Assembly: GCF_003477995.1 (NCBI RefSeq)
Contig: NZ_QUEM01000006.1
Location: 77,109 to 141,108, forward strand
Source: Bacteroides sp. OF04-15BH
Lineage (GTDB): Bacteria > Bacteroidota > Bacteroidia > Bacteroidales > Bacteroidaceae
DNA length: 64,000 nt
Direction: 5' to 3'
Below the pieces are notes generated by a model. That model did not search any database. It had not been told where the DNA came from and was given only the letters and a program-made list of their open reading frames with translations. Both the position numbers and the translations under genes were made by a program. Of the stretch, positions 35,991 through 43,441 are shown in pieces; position 1 is the first letter of the stretch, and every line of letters starts with the position of its first letter.

Positions 35991-37085
35991 ATGTTGACAA
36001 AAATCAAAAAAATAGTACTACAGATAATGGCAGGGGCGAATATCACTTCGTCTCTGCTGTTGTTGTTTTCTTGCTGGTCCGTGTATCTGGTTCCGGCAGA
36101 TTATCCGCGTCTGTCCTTGTTCGGTCTGGCTTTTCCCATATTTCTGGTCATTAACATTCTCTTTCTTTTTTTCTGGCTGATCTTTTATGTCCGCTATAGC
36201 CTGATTCCAATCGTGACTCTGTTATTGAGTTTTCCTTACCTGAATGATTATTGTCCGATAAATTGGAAAAAAGATCCTCCCAAGGATGCACTGAAGGTAT
36301 TGACATATAATGTGGCGGCTTTTGGCGGCACAGAAGAAAGCAAGAAACAGGAAGACAATGAAATTCTTCAGTATATCTTAAAATCGGATGCCGATATCGT
36401 TTGTATTCAGGAAGCTACCGGACCGATACGGAGACTGCTGGATGAGAAAATGAAGGAGGCCGGTTATTCGGTGCCGAAGATTGTGAATGAAAACAAGGAA
36501 CTGATGGAACATGCATATTTTAAGATGCCGATTCTGTCTGTAGAGGCCATAAAATATGACAGTGAGAGTAACGGTAGTGTGGCCTATCACCTGCTGTATG
36601 AGGGAGATACCCTGTTGGTCGTTAATAATCATCTGGAGTCGAACCGGTTGACTGTAGAGGACAAAAGTGTGTATAAAAGCATGATTTTTGATCCGGAAAA
36701 GGAAAAGATGGAAAACGGAATGCGTCTGCTGATGAGAAAAATGTCGAATGCCTCTGTAATCCGTTCGCCTCAGGTGGACATTGTTACGAAATACATCAAG
36801 CGCGACAGAAGCTCTTCGGTGATTGTATGCGGTGATTTCAATGATTCCCCGATATCCTACACTTGTAACCGTTTCGGAAAGGAACTGGTCAGTTCGTTTG
36901 TGGAATCTGGCAATGGTCCCGGCTTTTCTTACAATAAGGATCTTTTCTATGTGAGAATCGACCATGTGTTCCATTCCAAGAATCTGAAATCTTATGCGAC
37001 ACAAATAGACAGATCGATAAAAACTTCAGATCATTATCCGCTTATAACATATATTAATAAGGGTAATTTGGACACAAAATACTAA
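35991..37085 (+). CDS. Endonuclease/exonuclease/phosphatase family membrane protein
   Basis: This 364-residue protein starts with three hydrophobic segments (about residues 10-90) and continues as a soluble domain of the DNase I-like EEP fold. Motifs include VLTYNVAAFGG, DADIVCIQEATG (catalytic Glu), VVNNHLESNRLT, IVCGDFNDSPISYT (Asp-Asn) and the final SDHYPLITYI (Asp-His). Such membrane-tethered EEP proteins may act on lipids or nucleic acids outside the cytoplasm; the substrate is unknown. It is co-transcribed with the rhomboid gene. Confidence 0.85.
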   Translation: MLTKIKKIVLQIMAGANITSSLLLLFSCWSVYLVPADYPRLSLFGLAFPIFLVINILFLFFWLIFYVRYSLIPIVTLLLSFPYLNDYCPINWKKDPPKDALKVLTYNVAAFGGTEESKKQEDNEILQYILKSDADIVCIQEATGPIRRLLDEKMKEAGYSVPKIVNENKELMEHAYFKMPILSVEAIKYDSESNGSVAYHLLYEGDTLLVVNNHLESNRLTVEDKSVYKSMIFDPEKEKMENGMRLLMRKMSNASVIRSPQVDIVTKYIKRDRSSSVIVCGDFNDSPISYTCNRFGKELVSSFVESGNGPGFSYNKDLFYVRIDHVFHSKNLKSYATQIDRSIKTSDHYPLITYINKGNLDTKY

Positions 37086-37098
37086 ATTAATCTCTTAA

Positions 37099-37132
37099 TT
37101 TGCGGACTTAATCTAAAAAAAACTTATATTTG
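37099..37132 (+). promoter_or_regulatory. Promoter of secDF
   Basis: TTTG (37099-37102), a 22-base spacer and TATATTTG (37125-37132) are found. The leader is about 50 bases. Confidence 0.6.
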
Positions 37133-37186
37133 CGGCTTCGTAACTAATATCAGTAAATTAATAATAAAGTAAATAACAATTTAGAA

Positions 37187-40100
37187 ATGCAAAACAAAGG
37201 ATTTGTAAAAGTGTTTGCTCTACTGCTGACTCTTGTTTGTATTTTCTATTTGTCCTTCTCATTTGTTACTCGCTACCAGATGAACAAGGCAGAGGAAATA
37301 ACCAAGACTCAGGGTGCGGAAGCAGGCGACCACTACCTGGATTCAGTAATGAACGAGCCGGTGTGGATGGGTACATGGACATTGAAGGAATGTCGTGAGA
37401 TGGAGATTGGTTTGGGATTGGACCTGAAGGGAGGTATGAACGTAATCCTGGAGGTTTCTGTTCCTGATGTAATTAAGGTTTTGGCTGATCACAAGACAGA
37501 TCCGGCTTTCCTGCAGGCTGTTGACTATGCCAAGACTGAAGCAGAAAAGAGCCAGAGCGACTTCATCAAGCTGTTTGTAACCAAATACAAAGAGTTGGCT
37601 CCGAATTCTAATCTGGCAGAGCTTTTTGCCACTCAGCAGTTGAAAGGAAAGGTTTCTTCAAAGAGTACCGATGCTGAGGTAGAGGCTGTGCTGAGAGAAG
37701 AGGTAAAAGCTGCCGTTGACAATTCATACAATGTATTGAGAACCCGTATCGACCGCTTCGGTGTGGTTCAGCCGAATATCCAGACTTTGGAAGGACAGAT
37801 GGGCCGTATCATGGTGGAAATGCCGGGTATCAAGGAACCAGACCGTGTACGTAAATTGTTGCAGGGTAGTGCTAATCTGGAGTTTTGGGAAACTTATACT
37901 ACTCAGGAAGCTGTTCCTTATCTGGCTTCTTTGGACAGCCGTCTGGCTGCTGCCGGTCAGACCGATGCTGACACTACTGCACAGGCTGCCGCTCCGGCCG
38001 ATTCTACTGTTGCCGACAGCGCAAAGACTCAGGCCAAGGCTGTAGATCTGGCAGCTGCTCTGAAGGGTGGCGACAAGGCCCAGGCTAAGGCTGCCGCTTC
38101 TACTAGTGAGGCTGATGCCAAACTGCGCAAGGAACATCCGCTGGCTTCTGTACTGCAGCTGGCTCAGGGACCTGCCGGTTGTGTAGTTGGTTATTCTGTA
38201 TGGCGTGATACCGCTGCCGTAAACGCTTGTCTGGCTTCTCCAGAGGCAAAGGAGATTCTTCCTACTGACATGAAGTTGGTTTGGGGTGTTAAGCCTGTAG
38301 GTAAGGGCAGTGCCGGTGATGTATACGAACTGTATGCCATCAAGGTAACTTCACGCAACGGACGTGCTCCGCTCGAAGGAGACGTAATTACTGACGCTAA
38401 AGATGATTTCGATCAGTTCGGTCGTCCTTGTGTCAGCATGACCATGAATACAGACGGTGCCCGCCGTTGGGCTGTTCTGACAAAGGCAAACAAGGATCGT
38501 TGCATTGCCATTGTTCTGGACGGTTATGTATACAGTGCTCCGAATGTAGAGGGTGAAATCACCGGTGGTGTTTCTTCAATTACCGGTTCCTTCACTATCG
38601 AAGATACACGTGACTTGGCCAACGTATTGAAGTCAGGTAAGATGCCGGCTCCGGCACACATCGTTTCTGAGGAAATTGTTGGTCCTACCTTGGGTCAGGA
38701 ATCTATCAACCAGGGTATCACTTCATTCGTGATTGCCTTCATCCTGTTGATGTTCTACATGTGTTTCATGTATGGCTTCACTCCGGGTATGGTGGCTAAC
38801 GGTGCCTTGATTCTGAACTTCTTCTTCACTCTGGGTATCCTTACCTCATTCCAGGCAGCGCTGACTATGTCCGGTATTGCCGGTATGGTACTTTCTTTGG
38901 GTATGGCTGTGGATGCCAACGTGCTGATCTACGAGCGTACCAAAGAGGAATTGCGCGCAGGAAAGAACGTACGTGCCGCTTTGAAGGACGGTTATTCAAA
39001 TGCCTTCTCTGCGATCTTCGACTCTAACTTGACATCTATCATTACCGGTGTGATCCTGTTCAACTTCGGTACAGGTCCTATCCGTGGTTTTGCTACCACC
39101 TTGATCATCGGTATCCTGGTATCTTTCTTCACTGCCGTGTTCTTAACACGTTTGGTTTACGACCACTTCCTGGAGAAAGACAAGTGGACAAAACTTACTT
39201 TCACCACTTCTCTGTCGGCTAAGTTCCTGAAAGATACTCATTACAAGTTCATGAGCGCTTACAAGAAGTCATTCATCGTATTCGGTGTTCTGATTCTGGT
39301 CAGCCTCGGTTCATTGGTCGTACGTGGCTTGAGCAAGAGTATCGACTTCACCGGTGGACGTAACTTTGTGGTTCTCTTCGAGAAGCAGGTACAGCCAGAA
39401 GATGTAAGAGCCTTGTTGAACGACAAGTTCGGCGATGCTACTACTCAGGTTATCGCTTTGGGTACAGAGGGCAACACCTTGCGTATCTCTACCAACTACC
39501 GCATCCAGGAGTCAGGAACCAATGTGGATTCTGAAATCGAGGCCAAGTTGTTCGAGGCCCTGAAGGGTGCCGACCTGCTGGCTAAGGATTTGGATCTGAA
39601 TACCTTCATCAACCGCGATGAGCGTGCCGGTGGTTCTATCATCAGTTCTCAGAAGGTAGGTCCGGCTGTTGCCGAGGATATCACTTACGGTGCTATCGTT
39701 TCTGTGGTATTGGCTTTGGTTGCTATCTTCCTCTACATCCTGTTGCGTTTCCGTAACGTAGCCTTCTCTGTAGGTGCTGTAGTAGCTTTGACTATCGATA
39801 CCTTCCTGATTATCGGTGCATACTCATTGTGCTGGGGCTGGGTTCCGTTCTCACTGGAGATTGACCAGACCTTCATCGGTGCCATCCTGACGGCTATCGG
39901 TTATTCTATCAACGATAAGGTGGTGGTATTCGACCGTATCCGTGAGTTCCTGCATCTGTATCCGACACGCGACAAGCAGGTGCTGTTCAACGACTCATTG
40001 AATACTACTTTGACTCGTACCATCAATACTTCACTCACCACTTTGGTGGTATTGCTGTGTATCTTCTTCCTGGGTGGAGAGAGCATCCGCAGCTTTGCCT

Positions 40101-40216
40101 TCGCCATGATTCTGGGTGTGGTTATCGGTACTTGTTCTTCTATCTTCATGGCAGCTCCGGTTGCCTTCCTGACTATGGGTAAGAAGATTAAGGAGAACGA
40201 TCAGGTTGCAGCATAA
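37187..40216 (+). CDS. secDF: Fused protein translocase subunit SecD/SecF
   Basis: This 1009-residue inner-membrane RND-type protein uses the proton gradient to help pull exported proteins through SecYEG. The SecD half starts with one span and GLGLDLKGGMNVILEV near residue 80. It has a large periplasmic P1 domain with an extra insertion rich in Ala, Lys and Asp around residues 255-315 and a membrane domain with VLSLGMAVDANVLIYER. The SecF half starts near residue 675, has IDFTGGRNFVVLFEK, and ends with TAIGYSINDKVVVFDRIRE. Fusion of the two is normal in Bacteroidetes. The gene is alone, between its promoter and a strong terminator. Confidence 0.95.
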   Translation: MQNKGFVKVFALLLTLVCIFYLSFSFVTRYQMNKAEEITKTQGAEAGDHYLDSVMNEPVWMGTWTLKECREMEIGLGLDLKGGMNVILEVSVPDVIKVLADHKTDPAFLQAVDYAKTEAEKSQSDFIKLFVTKYKELAPNSNLAELFATQQLKGKVSSKSTDAEVEAVLREEVKAAVDNSYNVLRTRIDRFGVVQPNIQTLEGQMGRIMVEMPGIKEPDRVRKLLQGSANLEFWETYTTQEAVPYLASLDSRLAAAGQTDADTTAQAAAPADSTVADSAKTQAKAVDLAAALKGGDKAQAKAAASTSEADAKLRKEHPLASVLQLAQGPAGCVVGYSVWRDTAAVNACLASPEAKEILPTDMKLVWGVKPVGKGSAGDVYELYAIKVTSRNGRAPLEGDVITDAKDDFDQFGRPCVSMTMNTDGARRWAVLTKANKDRCIAIVLDGYVYSAPNVEGEITGGVSSITGSFTIEDTRDLANVLKSGKMPAPAHIVSEEIVGPTLGQESINQGITSFVIAFILLMFYMCFMYGFTPGMVANGALILNFFFTLGILTSFQAALTMSGIAGMVLSLGMAVDANVLIYERTKEELRAGKNVRAALKDGYSNAFSAIFDSNLTSIITGVILFNFGTGPIRGFATTLIIGILVSFFTAVFLTRLVYDHFLEKDKWTKLTFTTSLSAKFLKDTHYKFMSAYKKSFIVFGVLILVSLGSLVVRGLSKSIDFTGGRNFVVLFEKQVQPEDVRALLNDKFGDATTQVIALGTEGNTLRISTNYRIQESGTNVDSEIEAKLFEALKGADLLAKDLDLNTFINRDERAGGSIISSQKVGPAVAEDITYGAIVSVVLALVAIFLYILLRFRNVAFSVGAVVALTIDTFLIIGAYSLCWGWVPFSLEIDQTFIGAILTAIGYSINDKVVVFDRIREFLHLYPTRDKQVLFNDSLNTTLTRTINTSLTTLVVLLCIFFLGGESIRSFAFAMILGVVIGTCSSIFMAAPVAFLTMGKKIKENDQVAA

Positions 40217-40237
40217 TCTGAAAATTCAAGCATATTA

Positions 40238-40279
40238 AAAAGAGGTTGCGTCCGTGCGGGCGCAACCTCTTTTGTTTTT
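40238..40279 (+). terminator. Terminator of secDF
   Basis: AAAAGAGGTTGCG (40238-40250) pairs with CGCAACCTCTTTT (40261-40273), followed by GTTTTT. Confidence 0.92.
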
Positions 40280-40342
40280 CTTCGGTGGCTTTGCTGTGTG
40301 CCGGGGAAGTCGGGAAACCGGAAACAGACGCTCCCGACGCTT

Positions 40343-40411
40343 TCAGAAAATCATTTCGATGAAATGAAAAAATCATCCCAATCATTTTAGAAAACCATTG
40401 GGATGATTTTT
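40343..40411. repeat. Palindrome cluster 3
   Basis: TCATTTC-GAT-GAAATGA (40351-40367) is a perfect palindrome. It is followed by perfect 15-base arms (40368-40382 and 40397-40411) around a 14-base loop. The units share AAAATCAT and GGGATGATTTT with clusters 1 and 2. Confidence 0.7.
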
Positions 40412-40472
40412 CAGAACTATAGCGGCTGTGCGGACATGTCTTTCAAGCGGCCGGAAAGAGCCTTGCAGGCGA

Positions 40473-40540
40473 AAGATTAAAGCCGGAATATTCTGAAGGA
40501 CAGGCAAGCCTGCCGCTCCAAATATTCCAGCTTTAATCTT
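40473..40540. repeat. Long inverted repeat upstream of tRNA-Arg
   Basis: Two 20-base arms (40473-40492 and 40521-40540) pair with a single mismatch around a 28-base GC-rich loop that itself holds GGCAAGCCTGCC. There is no T-run after it, so it does not look like a simple terminator. Confidence 0.65.
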
Positions 40541-40604
40541 GAAATTCATCCATCTGCACCCCTGTCAAAAGGGCCGGCAGATGTAAAAAACTTGTTTATC
40601 TTCG

Positions 40605-40634
40605 TTTGGAAATGCAAATAAAGTTCTATCTTTG
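40605..40634 (+). promoter_or_regulatory. Promoter of tRNA-Arg
   Basis: TTTG (40605-40608), an 18-base spacer and TATCTTTG (40627-40634) match the Bacteroidales consensus. The tRNA starts 14 bases later. Confidence 0.72.
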
Positions 40635-40647
40635 CATTGTTTTAAGC

Positions 40648-40719
40648 GCCTCTGTAGTTCAATGGATAGAACTACGGTTTCCTAAACCGTCAATCCGGGT
40701 TCGATTCCCGGCGGAGGTA
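40648..40719 (+). tRNA. tRNA-Arg (anticodon CCT)
   Basis: The 72 bases fold as a full cloverleaf: acceptor stem GCCTCTG/CGGAGGT, D stem GTTC/GAAC, anticodon stem ACGGT/ACCGT with loop TTCCTAA (anticodon CCT, reading AGG), four-base variable loop CAAT and T arm CCGGG-TTCGATT-CCCGG. The discriminator base is A, and CCA is not encoded. Its 3' end lies only three bases from the stop codon of the convergent upp gene. Confidence 0.96.
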
Positions 40720-40722
40720 CTT

Positions 40723-41385
40723 TTATATCTTTTCTCCGTATGCCAGATCTCCGGCATCGCCCAATCCCGGTACGATATACATTTTTTCATTCAGCTCATC
40801 GTCTATTGCCGCACACCATAGTGTGACATTCTCCTGATTTCCGAGCAGCTCTTGCAGGAATTCCACTCCTTTTTTGCTGGCAATGACGCAGCAAAGATGA
40901 ATCTGTGCGGGCGTACCTTTGGTTTCAAAGGCTTTGAGTCCCAGCTCCATGCTTCCTCCCGTGGCCAGCATCGGATCGGCGATGACGAGGGTTTTGCCCT
41001 CCATGCCCGGAGAAGCAATATATTCGATGTGGATGCCCACATCATGACATTCCTTGTCCTTGTAGTAGCGGTAGGCCGATACAAAGGCATTGTCGGCATG
41101 GTCGAACACATTCAGGAATCCCTGGTGGAAAGGCAGTCCGGCGCGGAATATTGTAGCCAGCACAATCGAGTCGTCGTGCGTGCACACCTGAGCCGTGCCC
41201 AGTGGAGTCTGCACCTCCTTGGTGGAATAGTTCAGCGTTTTGCTGATTTCGAAAGCCATCATTTCACCGATGCGTTCCAGGTTGCGGCGGAAGCGCGCCC
41301 GGTCGTTCTGCACGTGTATGTTTCTCAGCTCCTCGATGTACTTGTTGATCACAGTGGTTTGTTTGCCAAAATCAATAATCTTCAT
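40723..41385 (-). CDS. upp: Uracil phosphoribosyltransferase
   Basis: This 220-residue cytoplasmic salvage enzyme makes UMP from uracil and PRPP. The PRPP-binding loop ADPMLATGGSMELGLKAF is near residue 135. The uracil-binding part is near the C-terminus in YIVPGLGDAGDLAYGEK. The length is slightly above the usual 208-210. The promoter sits inside an inverted repeat. The gene is convergent with tRNA-Arg, with three bases between them and no terminator, so its transcript probably continues antisense over the tRNA. Confidence 0.93.
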   Translation of the reverse strand: MKIIDFGKQTTVINKYIEELRNIHVQNDRARFRRNLERIGEMMAFEISKTLNYSTKEVQTPLGTAQVCTHDDSIVLATIFRAGLPFHQGFLNVFDHADNAFVSAYRYYKDKECHDVGIHIEYIASPGMEGKTLVIADPMLATGGSMELGLKAFETKGTPAQIHLCCVIASKKGVEFLQELLGNQENVTLWCAAIDDELNEKMYIVPGLGDAGDLAYGEKI

Positions 41386-41398
41386 AGATCCTTTTTGT

Positions 41399-41430
41399 TT
41401 TTAAATCGCAGCAAAAATAGCGATTTAAAA
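41399..41430 (-). promoter_or_regulatory. Inverted repeat enclosing the upp -7 box
   Basis: Perfect 11-base arms TTTTAAATCGC (41399-41409) and GCGATTTAAAA (41420-41430) enclose AGCAAAAATA. On the minus strand this loop carries TATTTTTG (41419-41412), a TAnnTTTG box. A TTG at 41442-41440 lies 20 bases further upstream. The arrangement resembles an operator for a dimeric regulator. Confidence 0.65.
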
Positions 41431-41557
41431 GCGCAAATGCAATGTCCGTTTAGCAAATGTAACATTTGTCAAGCGCCTTTCTCTAAATTAATGATAAAAG
41501 ATACCCTTTTGGAAAAAATAAATCGCGTGTTTGTTTCCCTATGCGGGCAAAAATGCC

Positions 41558-41565
41558 TACATTTG
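41558..41565 (+). promoter_or_regulatory. -7 box for pckA
   Basis: TACATTTG matches TAnnTTTG. The untranslated leader would be about 55-60 bases. A TTTG at 41530-41533 is further upstream than usual. Confidence 0.55.
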
Positions 41566-41628
41566 TATCGCAAAAAGCACTGCATATAATTATCACTAAA
41601 TAATAACCAATTTTTATTTTTTAGTAAA

Positions 41629-43236
41629 ATGGCAAATATTGATTTGAGTAAGTACGGCATTACTGGTGCCGTTGAAATTTTGCACAATCCGTCTTATGAC
41701 GTATTGTTCGCAGAGGAGACAAAGGCTGGTTTGGAAGGCTTTGAAAAAGGCCAGGTAACCGAGCTGGGTGCAGTTAACGTAATGACAGGTATCTACACTG
41801 GTCGTTCTCCTAAAGATAAGTTCATCGTTAAGGATGCAACTTCTGAGAACACTGTATGGTGGACATCTGAAGAGTATAAGAATGACAACAAGCCTGTTAC
41901 TACTGAGGCTTGGAAGGTTTTGAAGGACTTGGCAGCAAAAGAGCTTTCTAACAAGCGTTTGTTCGTAGTTGACGCATTCTGCGGCGCTAACGAAGGTACT
42001 CGTCTGAAAGTTCGTTTCATCGTTGAGGTTGCTTGGCAGGCTCACTTCGTAACTAACATGTTCATCCGTCCTACAGCTGAGGAGTTGGCTAACTTCGGTG
42101 AGCCTGATTTCGTTGTTTACAACGCTTCTAAGGCTAAGGTTGAGAACTACGCTGAGCTGGGCTTGAACTCTGAGACTGCAGTAGTATTCAACTTGACTAC
42201 TAAGGAGCAGGTTATCCTGAACACTTGGTACGGTGGTGAGATGAAGAAGGGTATGTTCTCTATGATGAACTACTACAACCCATTGCGTGGTATCGCTTCT
42301 ATGCACTGTTCAGCTAACACTGACAAGGAAGGCAAGAGCTCTGCTATCTTCTTCGGTTTGTCAGGAACTGGTAAGACTACTTTGTCTACCGATCCTAAGC
42401 GTCTGTTGATCGGTGATGACGAGCACGGATGGGATAACGAAGGTGTATTCAACTACGAAGGTGGTTGCTACGCTAAGGTTATCAACCTGGACAAGGAGTC
42501 TGAGCCAGATATCTACAACGCTATCAAGCGCGACGCTTTGTTGGAGAACGTAACTGTTGCTGCTGACGGTAAGATCGATTTCGCAGATAAGAGCGTAACT
42601 GAGAACACTCGTGTTTCTTATCCTATCTACCACATCGAGAACATCGTTAAGCCGGTTTCTAAGGGTCCTCACGCTAAGCAGGTTATCTTCCTGTCAGCTG
42701 ATGCCTTCGGTGTATTGCCTCCAGTATCTATCCTGAACCCAGAGCAGGCACAGTACTACTTCCTGTCAGGATTTACTGCTAAGTTGGCTGGTACTGAGCG
42801 TGGTATCACTGAGCCTACTCCTACATTCTCTGCTTGCTTCGGTGCTGCATTCTTGAGCTTGCACCCAACTAAGTACGCTGAGGAGTTGGTTAAGAAGATG
42901 GAAATGACTGGTGCTAAGGCTTACTTGGTGAACACTGGTTGGAACGGAACTGGCAAGCGTATCTCTATCAAGGATACTCGTGGTATCATCGACGCTATCC
43001 TGGACGGTTCTATCGAGTCAGCTCCAACTAAGACTATTCCTTACTTCGACTTCGTTGTTCCTACAGAGTTGCCGGGTGTTGATCCTAAGATCTTGGATCC
43101 ACGTGACACTTACGATTGCGCTTGCAAGTGGGAAGAGAAGGCTAAGGATTTGGCTGGACGCTTCATCAAGAACTTCGCTAAGTTCACTGGCAACGAAGCT
43201 GGTAAGGCTTTGGTTGCTGCTGGTCCTAAGTTGTAA
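41629..43236 (+). CDS. pckA: Phosphoenolpyruvate carboxykinase (ATP)
   Basis: This 535-residue enzyme interconverts oxaloacetate plus ATP and PEP plus CO2. In Bacteroides it mainly runs in the CO2-fixing direction toward succinate. The substrate and metal sites are visible: TGRSPKDKF near residue 62, the kinase P-loop [12 protein letters not shown] near residue 240, the IGDDEHGWD metal motif and [11 protein letters not shown] near the end. Codon use is strikingly biased (GCT, GTT, ACT, AAG, AAC, TTC) compared with its neighbours, as expected for one of the most abundant proteins. It is a single gene with its own terminator. Confidence 0.96.
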   Translation: MANIDLSKYGITGAVEILHNPSYDVLFAEETKAGLEGFEKGQVTELGAVNVMTGIYTGRSPKDKFIVKDATSENTVWWTSEEYKNDNKPVTTEAWKVLKDLAAKELSNKRLFVVDAFCGANEGTRLKVRFIVEVAWQAHFVTNMFIRPTAEELANFGEPDFVVYNASKAKVENYAELGLNSETAVVFNLTTKEQVILNTWYGGEMKKGMFSMMNYYNPLRGIASMHCSANTDKEGKSSAIFFGLSGTGKTTLSTDPKRLLIGDDEHGWDNEGVFNYEGGCYAKVINLDKESEPDIYNAIKRDALLENVTVAADGKIDFADKSVTENTRVSYPIYHIENIVKPVSKGPHAKQVIFLSADAFGVLPPVSILNPEQAQYYFLSGFTAKLAGTERGITEPTPTFSACFGAAFLSLHPTKYAEELVKKMEMTGAKAYLVNTGWNGTGKRISIKDTRGIIDAILDGSIESAPTKTIPYFDFVVPTELPGVDPKILDPRDTYDCACKWEEKAKDLAGRFIKNFAKFTGNEAGKALVAAGPKL

Positions 43237-43261
43237 TTTTTACCAATATAGGATAATTCGG

Positions 43262-43294
43262 GGGCTGCACGCTGGCGTGCGGCCCTCTTTTTTT
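43262..43294 (+). terminator. Terminator of pckA
   Basis: GGGCTGCACGC (43262-43272) pairs with GCGTGCGGCCC (43275-43285), followed by TCTTTTTTT. Confidence 0.9.
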
Positions 43295-43405
43295 ATGAAA
43301 AAAGATTTTGTTTTCCGAATCGTATTGAGTGCACCTTAAATCGATGAAAAAATTGAAATAAATATTTTAATGCACTCATTTATAGGCTTCGTTGCTGATT
43401 TTCAT

Positions 43406-43413
43406 TATCTTTG
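43406..43413 (+). promoter_or_regulatory. -7 box for the dsbD-M16 operon
   Basis: TATCTTTG matches TAnnTTTG and lies 29 bases before the ATG at 43442. This excludes a longer frame from 43370. Confidence 0.55.
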
Positions 43414-43441
43414 TGGCCAAATAAAAATCCATTTATTAATT

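Larger units (their letters stand above)
40217..40647. other. Intergenic region between secDF and tRNA-Arg
   Basis: It contains the secDF terminator, palindrome cluster 3 (40343-40411), a long hairpin (40473-40540) and the tRNA promoter. No coding sequence is evident. Confidence 0.65.

Noticed and set aside
40648..40719. The tRNA gene as an integration site
   Set aside because: No duplicated 3' tRNA end, integrase or foreign DNA is next to it.
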